A DNA stretch of 64,000 nt from Sipunculus nudus (lineage: Eukaryota; Annelida; Sipuncula; Golfingiida; Sipunculidae). Position 1 is the first letter of the stretch; the number at the start of each line of letters is the position of its first letter. The notes beneath the pieces were generated by a model. It saw nothing but the letters and a program-made list of their open reading frames with translations, had not been told where the DNA came from and made no database searches. Shown in pieces: positions 44,477 through 56,000 of this stretch. The stretch is from NCBI GenBank assembly GCA_026874595.1, contig CM049308.1, positions 11,683,501 to 11,747,500 of the forward strand, read 5' to 3'. A program made the translations under genes and the position numbers.

Positions 44477-45209
44477 AAGGGTGCTCTTTTCATTATATGA
44501 AACGGGCGTAACTCCTGTTGTGGCACTCGTGTCTGGCCGCGTATTACATTCTATGTTTAATCGTACTGGTTGAACTCTCGTTGTCATGTTAGCCTTGCGT
44601 TTTCACGCCTGGCCGAGGTCACGTGATGAGCCTGGTATGTAGAGATACCCAGCGCTGTTTTTCTGGAGAATTCCTGAAACGCGTGTTTACTGTGTTGTGC
44701 AAGATCTTATGGACTGTTCGAGAAGTGGAAACTTCTCGGCTTGTGCTTTGAAGGTAAATAAAGGGGCTGTGTTTTAGAACGGGAGGGCAGAGATAACAGC
44801 GGAGCAGATTCCAGCGGACGCAGAAGCGTGTGTCAGTTTCTAGGACCTTATCCGACGAATGCGGCAATTATCGATGTTCTAAGACTTTCTCCTGGATTTT
44901 ATGCATTTAGACTTCAGTTTACTTTCTGGATTGTTGCAAGAGCTTTACACTGGACTGTCATTCTCCGAGAGTTAACATTTAAAGGACTTATCGTTGTGAT
45001 GGTGTTGGTATCCAGGTACTGTGCACATTATTTTCTGTGTGATTGTATTTATTTGTTGTTATACCACTGTTTTACTGTATAATTGTATTGATTTAGTGTA
45101 TTGTAATGTTAGGGTTGTTTTAAGAATAAATTATAGTTATTTGTTAACAAAAAAAAACACTGGCTTCTTTATTCATTCCCCTAGACATTTCACGCTGCCT
45201 AGTGTTACA
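44473..45209 (+). mobile_element. Possible solo LTR
   Basis: A 737-bp block beginning TGTTAAGGG and ending GTGTTACA (TG...CA ends). It is richer in GC than its surroundings, with AATAAAG at 44757-44763 and a second late AATAAA near 45126. No gag-pol frames lie beside it, and no matching target duplication was found against the flanking TA repeat. This is an inference from ends and composition only. Confidence 0.3.
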
Positions 45210-45284
45210 GAATCTGATTTTTTTATCTCCATTACAAAATTTGTGTTCATCACGTATACGTGATCTGTTTATATTAGGTTCCGT

Positions 45285-45288
<4 letters not shown>

Positions 45289-45330
<42 letters not shown>

Positions 45331-45345
45331 GTATATATATATATG
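45289..45345. repeat. (TA)n microsatellite
   Basis: Two TA runs separated by a short cacatatg interruption. Confidence 0.93.
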
Positions 45346-45799
45346 AGAAGTAGGTTTCACCTATATACTGCTTCTGTATGTATATCAATGATCGTCAGTA
45401 TCCCGTGCTCTGGGAATTCCATTTATCTATGTTCCGAGATCAAAGTCTTTGCATGGGACCTTGCAATGGCGCAAGCTTTCAATAGCATGTATATTTTCAT
45501 ACATGATGTATTTTTTTTATATGTTATGTATTTTACTTTTATACATGATACATAAAATACATTCAACATGATAACCTTCCTTTTTTCATACCTATTATAT
45601 ACCCACATATATTCAGCGAGCAATTTAAACGAGTGTTAGGCTGTTAAAGCGATCATACGGTGCTTCAGGTCGACATATATATTTAACCATCTTGTTTATT
45701 GGGAAATTAATAACTATATCCTGCTTGTAATTGTAGTGATTTGTACTTAATTTAGACGAGGAAATATTTATTAAAGTTTCCTTTACAACTGAAACTGAA

Positions 45800-45980
45800 G
45801 GGGGGATCCAGGATTTAGAAGAGTGGGGGGGGGGGGGGGGGTTAAACCCGTGCAGGAGGACTAATGAAAACCCTAAGAAAAAGGTCGGCTTGTCCGGGAA
45901 AAAAAGGGGGGGGTCCAGGCCGGTAAATTCCGCTTGAAACCCTTAAAAAAAGTTGCCCCCCACCACCAGGATCCGCTTCT
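45800..45980. mobile_element. Short GGATCCAGG-ended repeat with G tract
   Basis: Left end ggggggatccaggattt, right end ccaccaggatccgcttc, in inverted orientation. It contains a 17-G run and gggggg near 45907. Similar left ends appear alone at 49405 (gcggatccaggatttagg) and 57927 (atggatccaggatttt). Confidence 0.5.
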
Positions 45981-46452
45981 GAACTGATATGAGTACATGT
46001 ACATACAAATGCATATTCATGCAGGGATCAAAAATAGAGGCGAAATACTGGCATTTTACTGATAGTTCGGGACCTGCCTATATATAATGCCAGTCCCCCT
46101 GGGGTGGCAAAAAAAATTCATTTTATTTACGCGGTCTTCGCAGTTAATCTATCAGAAAATTTCAGCTACTGTAGCTTTGAAAGACTTCTGAAAAAAAAAT
46201 ATTTAAAAAAATTACACTTCCCAATCACTTCTACCTGAAAATCAATCCAACTGCGCTTGTATATATATATATATATATGATATATCACGAAGTATACTTC
46301 CACAGTTGTGCGGCTTTTAATATATAACTGGAAGACCCTTACTATAGTCCATATATATACAAGTATATTATAGGCTCTGTAAAATACTAAATATATAATT
46401 TGGCTTGAAAATGTGTAAATATTTTTACCTTCTAAAGCTGCAGAATGTATTT

Positions 46453-46790
46453 AGGCCAAAATAAAAAAAAGGTATGGTTCTCAGGCACTTTTTTCAGAAA
46501 ATCGATGCGGGCGGGCGGTTTTTTTAATTTTATTTTTTTGGTATGTTTCGATAAAAATGTCAACTTATAAGGGAAAAGCATGATAATAACATATTTATTT
46601 GGCTAAATAAGTAAAAGCACTACATAATAAAGGAAATTGTATGATTTTATCTTCTTGAAAGAAATGTCCGAGCGGTGCAGCTCAAAATTGATAAGTTTCT
46701 ATTGAAAATCAAAATAAAAATTTTTGATGCGGGGGTTTAAAATTGATGCAGGCGGTGCCTGAGAACCGAACCTTTAATTTTTTTTGGCCT
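46453..46790. mobile_element. MITE, GGCC family, copy 3
   Basis: 338 bp, ends AGGCCAAAATAAAA and TTTTTTTTGGCCT, with inner GGTTCTCAGGCAC and GTGCCTGAGAACC. It shares the block aaatgtccgagcgg with copy 4. Confidence 0.75.
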
Positions 46791-46893
46791 TATAAAGAAA
46801 ATAATGTTTATGGGAAAGATTCTTTATAAAGGAACAACAGTGCAAGGGTACCGTTGGAAATTTTATCTTATATACCCGATTTTGCAAAAGATA

Positions 46894-46894
<1 letters not shown>

Positions 46895-46981
<87 letters not shown>
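46895..46981. repeat. (ATT)n(TA)n microsatellite
   Basis: Seven ATT units followed by a long TA run. Confidence 0.95.
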
Positions 46982-46984
<3 letters not shown>

Positions 46985-47742
46985 CTGTATGGTGGATAAC
47001 CGCTTGCAAGTATAAGGTTGCGCAGCACACTGCTTTATAAAGGTAAAGTCTGGCATCAAGTTAGAAATCCGTTTAACACCGCATGCAAATGTATCAGGCC
47101 ACCGGTATACATATAACATGACCTCTGATGTGTTAGGTTTTACGGGGACGCGTTTAGGGAAAGTGTATAGAATAACAAAACGGACCTCTTTTCCATCTGC
47201 AGTATAAGACATGACATCTTTGAATTATAATCTTTTTAAAACCTTGTATTAACAACATATTTATTGGATTTACATGTAGTAAATAGCAATGCCGTTAAAT
47301 ACAATAGTATTAATATGTTTAAGGAAATAGAATACATTGGCGGCCCGAAATAGTCCGGTGGAAATTTTTTTATTCATTTTGAGCCCTGTTCACGTGTCAT
47401 TGAATCGGGTCTGCATATATACTTAAAATTCTTTGAGTATTTGTTCACTGAATCATGATAAATGCTTCTTTCGGCAAATGAAATCAACCGCCAATAAATA
47501 ATATTTGCCAGGGGGGGGGGGGGGGGAGTTAGGAGAATAGTTAATGGAATGCCTCAACGAGTCTCAATTCTAAACATTATATTCGCAAAAAAAAAAAAAA
47601 CAACAATAGAAAGTAAAATAATAAATAAGCTCAAATAAGTTGAATAAATCTTTCGCTGGGCGCTAAGAAATTTGTTTAATTCAGGGACGAATTCGAAACA
47701 ACGCTTCTGCTCTTTGATATTTGTGATAAAAAGGGTGTTGTC

Positions 47743-48096
47743 AGGCCAAAAAAAATAAGGTTTGGTCCTCAGGCACTTTTGAAATCAATGGGGGCGGGCG
47801 TTTGTTTTTATTTTTTTGTTTGTTTGTATATGTTTCGATAAAAATCTCTAATGATAAGGAAAAAGCATGATAATAGCAGATTTATTTTGCTAAACAAGTA
47901 AAAGCACTACATAAAATTTAATCAAAATTGTATGATTTTATCTTCCTGAAAGAAATGTCCGAGCGGCTAGAGCTCAAAATTGGTAAGTTTCTATTGAAAA
48001 ACAAAATAAACATTTTTGATGGGGGGGGGGGGGTTACAATTGATGCGGGCGGTGCCTGAGAACTATACCTTTTATTTATTTTTTTATTTTTTGCCT
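47743..48096. mobile_element. MITE, GGCC family, copy 4
   Basis: 354 bp, left end AGGCCAAAAAAAATAAGG with CCTCAGGCAC, right end GGTGCCTGAGAAC to TTGCCT. A G tract lies inside at 48019-48032. It is in the same orientation as copy 3. Confidence 0.72.
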
Positions 48097-49921
48097 AAGA
48101 CTTGTATAACAAGGCATAACTATATAGTATAATCCTTAGCTGTTGAGATTATCCTTCTTGGCAAAAGATAGGTTCAGTTGTCAAAGTGCTTGAAATCGGT
48201 GATCTATAAAATCCCTTTATTTCCTATTAAATACCGACCTATAGTCTATAAGCCAACGCCGTGCCAGAAAGTATATATACAGGGGGTGACTTAAATCTAT
48301 GTGAGCCCCATAAAGCCAGTTTTGTAATCATTCATCTGTCGGGGACGACCGACATTGACTGCATGTTCGGTGCGTAAGATCGGGATAAAATCGTATTTTT
48401 GACTTTATCTCAAAGAATAAAAGTTAAAAAGAAAATCCCTTATGTTTAAAGGCAAGGTTTTTGATGACCATCGGAGAGTATATCTGAGATTTTACAAAAT
48501 CAAAACGTACCCAAAAATAACAGACTGTCACACATGGAGGCACATACCTTTATACGTGTATATCCAGAAAAGACAGGGGCGGATTTTGGCAACATGGAGC
48601 CCCTGCATGGCGGTAGGCCTACTTAAAGAATTGGCCATTTTATAAAATTGATAACGTAAGGTTATAAAAAATTCTCTTAAACCGATTTGAAATTAAATTG
48701 ACTTTCATCTACATTATGTAATTCTTAAGTATGTTCAATGGATCATGATGTTGACACACGTTTATAACAGCATTACATAGCACGTTTAAATCATTAAAAT
48801 TCAGCGAACTTACAGATTCATTAAAAATAACGTGTCATTCATTTTCATAAAAAAAATATGTGTTGACGTCGAGACCAATGAATAATTTTGGATTAGGGCA
48901 ATGCAGATAAATGATTTGTATATCGTTTATTATTTTAAAAAAACAAATGACTTGTTCTTGATTTACACGTCAGATACCAGTGAATAGACACACGGCTGGC
49001 GTGTTGTCTTTTATATATAAATTGTTGTAGGTACCAGTCTATTTATGTCATCCATCATGCATCAGCGGCATCTGGTGTCCATTTTAACGTACTAATGTCA
49101 AAAACACAAGCACATGCAAGAGGCAGGGAGGACCACTGTCAATGACAGTTCAGAGTAAACTGTGGGTATGATATCATCACATAGCATGTAGCTCAAAGAA
49201 ATCAGAAAATTAATTTAGTTACAGAATACCAGCCTAGCAATGGTTTGGCAATGACTGGTATCGGTTGGGATTACAGTCACAGAAACAACTGATCAATTCT
49301 CAAAAATGAAATACTGTAATAGTGTAAGTCATACTAAGTGCAATACAAAGCTACAACTGCAATATCTTCATATTAATTTATAATATTAAATTGACCATAA
49401 TCAAGGGCGGATCCAGGATTTAGGAAAAGGAGGGGTACAACCCTGGAGGACTAATGACAAAACCTAGAGAAAGGTCCCCAGGTCTGGATAGGACTGAAGA
49501 ACTGGTCTGGTCTAGCCCTAGTAACGGGTCTCACATGGGGCCCTGGCCCATGTGAGAGCCCTAGTAAGACATCATGTACAAACTGGCGACCCTTAATTCT
49601 GCATTAAAACAGTATTATTTTAGTAAAATATTGCAATATTGGTTATATTTGATGGTATGGTAATTAAAGTTACGATATATTTCGTGTATCTCTGCCCAAA
49701 ACAACTGATTTTCAGAAGGTACCGTTTAGCCGGTCATAACACAGCATGTCTGTTGGGAATTCCCCGGGAAAACCCCGTTTACGTCATATGCGCCACCTCG
49801 TGATGGCCCGTAATCCCGGTGACAGCTGAGGGACCGTCTCAATTGCACACATTTCGAGTGGTTTCACGTATGATTCATCGTCTCAGTATTTGCACACGGA
49901 CAGCACCGCGCCGTTTAAACA
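48097..49921. other. Intergenic
   Basis: Nothing recognised except a GGATCCAGG repeat fragment near 49405. The last ~200 bp are richer in CpG (cgtttacgtcatatgcgcc, caccgcgccgttt) and could be the promoter of the exon at 49922. Confidence 0.45.
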
Positions 49922-50100
49922 ATGGAGTCTCACGTGGCGAGGGTGTTGGAAAAGTACAATTTTCCATTCACAGAACTTCGTCAAAAGCAAGCTGATATCA
50001 TCAGGACTGTTTTAAACCGAAAAACGTGTTTTGGGGTACTACCAACAGGCTTTGGGAAAAGTGAAGTGTTTGGTTTTCCTCCATTGATAATGGATGAGGT
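49922..50100 (+). CDS. First exon of a RecQ-like helicase, rest not found
   Basis: ATG at 49922 opens a frame encoding MESHVARVLEKYNFPFTELR, then QKQADIIRTVLNRKTCFG and VLPTGFGKSEVFGFPPLIMD. The LRQKQADII block fits RecQ motif 0 and PTGFGKS is Walker A (motif I), both typical of RecQ-type ATP-dependent DNA helicases. The frame runs into a good donor (GAG then gtatga) at 50101, with 180 bp or so of CpG-richer DNA before it. I found no exon with DEAH, the other helicase motifs or the HRDC domain in the remaining 14 kb. Either the gene continues past the window with the next gene nested in its intron, or this is an orphan fragment. Confidence 0.6.
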
Positions 50101-51369
50101 ATGAACATATTCTTTATCTATGAATTATAAGTATAATCAATAAATATATTTATAATATATATATATTTAAAAAACTGACAAGTTTTTTGTGTGTCAAAGT
50201 AATATTTTTTATAGGTTTACTATTATTTTTATAGGTTTACTGTATTTCCCAGTATGGATCGTTATATGGTTTTAAATAAAACTTATTTTATCTTATGAAA
50301 TAAAATTCTTTATCAGTTAATTTATTTCCTAGTTCACATATTTAACTTATTCCTCATAAGTGCATACAATACTGGTTACTAGTACACCAAGGTTGCAGTC
50401 AGCTTCTTGTCCTGTGCCGTTGCTGGCCCAGGTCAGTCACACACGCTTAGCCTATAGGCAAATACCTGGATACAGGTAAAATTTATAATAAAAATAATTT
50501 GGTTTTAAATGTTTTGCACTACTTTTTAAATCCACTTTAGTTGCTTTGCTTGGGCAGGGCATGGGGCTGGTTGGTCGGTCATTTTGCTGCCAGGTAATAA
50601 TTAGTCACCCTTAATGAAGCATTGTCCAGCTCATGCAGTCGCTCTCGCAATTAAACTTCTACTATTCTATATATATATATTTGTTTCTTTTCTGTGTGAA
50701 AATCTGTAAAACAAATAAAACGTTATTTTTGCTTATATTTTATCATCTAAGACAACATGTTATTTAAAAAGGTTAAAATTATTGACCACCCCAGTCAGTT
50801 ACTCTCGCATTTATTTCCTATTTGTTCGAAATTTATTGAATTTGTGTGCGAGAGCTATTGTAATCGATCTAACTGTTAGGTCTTCATAGTTATACTTACA
50901 CAATAGTGGACCAGAATCTCAGGATAATAATATAGAATTGCTGAACTGCGTCCGAATGATAGGCCATAACCGGGACGTCGCTCTTGGTTACACCACTAGC
51001 TGCATTTGTTTCCTCTTATACGGCCCCTCAGTGCCAAAATTAGCGGGTACCGGAACTCCTCTAGGCGGAAGTGCTTATACGCATGCGTCGTTCTGGATCC
51101 AGAGGCAAATGTGATGGCTATACAGGTGTTTCTTTAAAGTGAGTACTGGTTAGCTTCAATAACATACTTTTCCAAACTTTTTGGGAGGTACGCGAATAGT
51201 ATAAGTTCTCATGGTCAGGTTTGCGCAAGTTTCATTGTTAAAAACAGAAGGGTTGATTTTATATGATTTTTCCCCATGACTGGTTTAGAAGTCGAGCGTT
51301 TGCTCTGAATGATTTTATGCGGCCGAAACCGGAGTAAGACGAAGGTAAGGCCGCTTATGCAGCTAGCCC
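50101..51369. other. Non-coding region with possible 5' UTR exon
   Basis: Mostly AT-rich. Around 51040-51138 is a CpG-containing stretch (gcggaagtgcttatacgc) followed by donor gtgagt. It could be a non-coding first exon of the small gene starting at 52914, whose coding exon is preceded by an acceptor at 52895-52896. Confidence 0.35.
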
Positions 51370-51836
51370 AGTTATAGCTCTGTTTAAAAACAGTTGCCTT
51401 CATTTATCAAGAGTACGGGAATGCATGCATCTGTTAGACAACTTGAATGGACCCAGTTTGAGTACAACCGACTGATGTTGAGTTTGGTGAGCCAGGGTGC
51501 ACAAGTTACATCATCACTGCTAACTTCCAGACCCACCCAGCTGAAATGCCATTTCATGCTCCTGGCTGGCTGAAACAATCCAGTGTGTAACCCTGGTAAC
51601 CGGTGTAGCCAGTGGTCATGTGTAGCCAGTGGTCAAGTTACAAGGACACTCACACCAGTGATGATGTAACATGTGCACTGCACACCGCTGGCTGAAACAA
51701 TCACCCTGAGCTCACCACACTCAAGATCAGATGTACTCAATCTGGGTGCATCGTCTAACAGATGTGCATGCGTTACCATCCGCTAGATAAATAAAGACAA
51801 TGGCCTGTGGCTCTGTGTTTAAACAGAGCTATAACT
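51370..51836. mobile_element. Foldback MITE with 19-bp perfect terminal repeats
   Basis: Left end AGTTATAGCTCTGTTTAAA, right end its exact reverse complement. Further inside, catttatc/gataaata, gcatgcatctgttagac/gtctaacagatgtgcatgc and cagtttgagtaca/tgtactcaatctg continue the inverted symmetry, so it is palindromic over long arms. 467 bp, no coding capacity. Confidence 0.75.
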
Positions 51837-52913
51837 AGGTCTAAATCAGGAGAAGCCCTGACTGGCTTTGCCCAAAAAAGTAATACATGTTCCCATTAGC
51901 TAAAAGACTGCTTATTGTTGTGCCTTACAATTGACCTCTGGTCACATGGCCTTGCTATGGTACTGAGACTGTGTGCTGGATGGTTTTTCTGAGGATACTT
52001 GAGTATAAAGCAAAACTGAACTGTTAGTGTGAAAGAAAACCTTGGCATAATATTGCTTCTAATAAAGTCCCTTTAAAGAAAGGCTGTGGCTTCTGAACAA
52101 GGGGGGGCTAGAAGGATCCCCCCTCAGTCTGCTTCTGATTGTTGCCAAAAAAAGGATTTTGCAGAAAAGCCGGGTAGTTTCTATCTACGTGACAGTTGTG
52201 TGATCTCAAATATATTTTAAACTAATCATTCTTATTGTTCATTATATGATTATTTTAAGTTTCAGAGAAATGATGATTGTTGAAAAATTGATATAAAACA
52301 AAAGAAAACCAGCTTGATGGACAAATATAAACGTATACCACCAGATCGGTGACAAAACCTGCCATGACAGCTTTCCTAAGAACATCCATGTATTCAGCCC
52401 GGACCCAGCTTTTCCAGTTTAATACACTGATTGTGTCTTAATTTTAAGTATAAAGTTTATGTAAATAACCCAACACCTACAACTTTCAAATAGTTGTTGT
52501 GACGTGGCAGTTACCAGCTGTATTGTTACGGTTTTATATTATAATGTTAGAGGCTGTCGTGCAGATTGTACTTCTTATTGGCATGACAGTAGTGCCAATA
52601 GCCTCGGCCAAAAAGCCAGGCCTGCGACAGGGATCCTCAGAGGCTTGAATGTCAAGATTATAGCGATCTTTAAAGTTAATTTTAGTTTCTGAAAACAAAC
52701 TTACTAAGTTGAAAGTTGATGATATAAATTTAAGGGTAACAGACTCTTGAATAAACACTCAGAATTTTATCTGATTTTGAATTTTGAACAAGAATACAGT
52801 CTTAATTAATTGTAACATTTTAACATGAAAGAACACCAATTATTTGTTATTTATACACAGTACACCCAATACAAACTGTGTATTTTTCCTGAGCAGGTAC
52901 AGTTGACTGAAAA

Positions 52914-53043
52914 ATGAGGAAATACCCAACCAAAGGAAAATCCGGGCACAAAGCTGTTCCTTGGCTCAGAAGGGTCATCATTGGAGAGACTGTTTTATTT
53001 GGAGCATTTGCAGTAACATGGTTTCAGCTCTGCAGGTCATCAG
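52914..53043 (+). CDS. CEBPZOS-like exon 1 (coding)
   Basis: 43 codons plus one base, with the basic N-terminus and the membrane helix. An acceptor (cctgagcag) at 52896 suggests a non-coding exon upstream. Confidence 0.7.
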
Positions 53044-56000
53044 GTGGGCTTTTCTTTTGAAATAGAAAAACATGTCTGTAGACAAAATTCTGCCTCATTA
53101 GGTTGTTACTGCCCAAGACAAACTGTTTTTAATGCGAGTTGAGCATTCAAATGGCAATCCATAGAGTTCTCAAACCATTTTCGCGAAAATGGTTTGAATC
53201 CAGCTCAGGAGGTGTTTTCAAACTGTTTCCAATGTGAACCAAATTATAGGCTCCACAAATGTGCCATGTTACACTGAATTTGCATTCAATATGGTTTAGA
53301 ACAAGCCTTGAAGTGGCAACAGAATTACAGCACATGCTGAGACTAATGCTTGTATAATCATGTTGTCACATTGATTGACATATGAAATGTACATGTCATC
53401 CTTTGGTGCCAGATGCCCTTGTGAAGGCACAATATGCTTTGAAGCTGAATTGCAATGACCAATTTGCTTTGAGCAAAGTGTTTAAAAACCATATTGTGTT
53501 TGAAAAATGTATGTGCCACTTGGCTCAACATGTTGTTTATAAGTTAGGTCCGTGGATTGCTTGACGGTTTTTGTTTATTTTTTTATTTTTTATTTGATTC
53601 TTAATTATTATTACAAAGAGTCATAATATTCTGTAGAGTCTGTCCAACAATTGGGCTCATCAGGATTTGGTGCTACTTATTGAGAGGTTCCCATTTATTT
53701 TGAAAAATATATTGCCTGTCAGTAAATCCGGTACTCCTGCAATTATTTGCAAGAAAACTACCACCATGATTGGCAAAGAGTGTGAGTGAATCAAAGTAAT
53801 TTCTGAGAAAACAGTCTAATATTGTTATGACAAAGTGACTGAAGTCACAGGGTCAAGGAAACTATTTTATGGGCAGTGATTGGATATGACAGTAGTTAAT
53901 GCTACCAATAACCATATTTGATAAAATACATCATCAGCTAAAAGAAGCCATGTATCCTGTGCTGTCACTTTTCAAGGAAATGTGTGGAAAGGTGCAAAGT
54001 GTACATTTAATAAGCTGGACTAAAATCTTTCCTTCTCTAAGCCTGTTGCTGGAGTGCACACAATTTTCTGTCATTGTAACAGAATGGAAAAAATATCAGC
54101 ATGTCCCACTGTAGGATATTGCCAATGCAGGTATTTTCTTGTAAATGGATTGGCTGGTGCAGCCAGTTAAATATATAGTTACAATTTTTGCATACCAGAA
54201 TGTATGAAAATTCAAAGAAACTTGCTAAATTTGACGTCTTTCTATGAATGAAAGACCTTTTGCCACATATCAGTTTGGAGGCAGTTGATTAAGATCAAGT
54301 GATAATGCAAACTGTGCCAAATGCAGCAATTCTTCATGTCTGTTCATGTTCACACAATATTTTATAACACATAATAAATATATTAGATAATAAATATTAG
54401 TATGACCTTCAGTTAAAACATTACCATAGATGCCCTTTTTATCCCTGCAGCTATAAATAAACTTAAATTCAATAAATCTTAACTTTTTTTCTGAACTCGC
54501 CGTGCTGCCATTAATTGATGGTTAATCTGAAATGAACTGTTAGAAGACCATTCATCCAGACATGGTATGCAGTGCACATGCAGCTTTGTTGAATGATGGT
54601 CTGGCCAGGCTGGACGCTACTGGACACTAGGCTTTTGCCTGCAGTGTTCAGGCAAGCAGTCATTTAGTAACTCCACATTCAAGAGTATCGGTATTAGCAA
54701 TACGGTATCCCATGTTATTGTCAAAGAACAATGGGCGCTGGATGATGGGATGGACTATAATAGAGGTATATCTACTGGAAGTTTTCTTCCAAGATATTGT
54801 GAAGATGAACATTGTAATATACCTAAGCAGTTTTGCAGATTATATGAATAATTAAATCTTCCCATGTTTTATCGCTATAAAATCTAATGTTGGATTTAAA
54901 GTTACTTTCCTTGTTAAATGAAAGTGCTTGTTACATAAGTATGTTGTCCATGTATTTAGGTGCAAGAGAGAGAAAAAATGTATGCAAATAACTGTGAATG
55001 CAATATAATAATTTAAATGAAAAGAATATTTCAGTTTCATTCTCCTTTCCATTATTGATTGATGACTAAGTTTGATTCAATATATCAATTATTAAATTTG
55101 TTACATCCATAAATTTAAGGATTTAGACATGGTCAAAAAAATGTTTTTCCACTTGTAAACCTTGCTGATACATGTCCCCTTTCAACCATCTCTTGATAGA
55201 GTGTGACAAACTAATGATGATAAAAGAAACTGAAGAGTAAAACTGTACTTCAAAATTTTTCAACTTCATGAGAGATTACAGAAGACACCTATAATACTTC
55301 TAATAAACTTGTTTTCAATTTTTTATCCTTCCAGAGTTTAGGTTCAAGGTGCACAAATATTGTCCATCTCTCCTCAATGGTAGGTCTGTTTAAGCTGGTT
55401 TGCTGTCCTAAATACTTTGGTGTGTAATATAAATGTGCATGTGTGTGTGGAATCGTATGGTGGAAGAGCTTTAGTCTTTAAAAGATCAATTACAGTGTCA
55501 CGGTTTTATTTTACAGGATTCATAAATATGTGATCATAAATGATCTTAATCAAGGGATTTGTTGTCTTCCATGTTCTTTGGTTTATACATCTCTGCCAAG
55601 GAGGTTATGTTTTCATCAGTGTTTACTGGTATGTATATCCCCTCCAAGGAGGTTATGTTTCGATCACTGTTTATTGGATTGTATATATATCATCCAAGGA
55701 GATTATGTTTCCATCAATATTTTTCAGTTTGTATATCTCTGCAAGGAGGTTATGTTTTTATTAGTGTTTATTGGGATGTATATATATCTTCTAAATAGGT
55801 TATGTTTTCATCAGTGTTTATTGGTATGTATATATCTTTTAAATAGGTTATGTTTTCATCAGTGTTTATTGGTATGCAGGGTTGGGTTTTATCTGGATAA
55901 AACACGTTTAATCAAGGACAATGGATAAAACTGGGTTTTATCCAGTTAAAACCAGTTTTATCCGGATTATACAGGATTAAACTGGATAAAACTAAGAATC

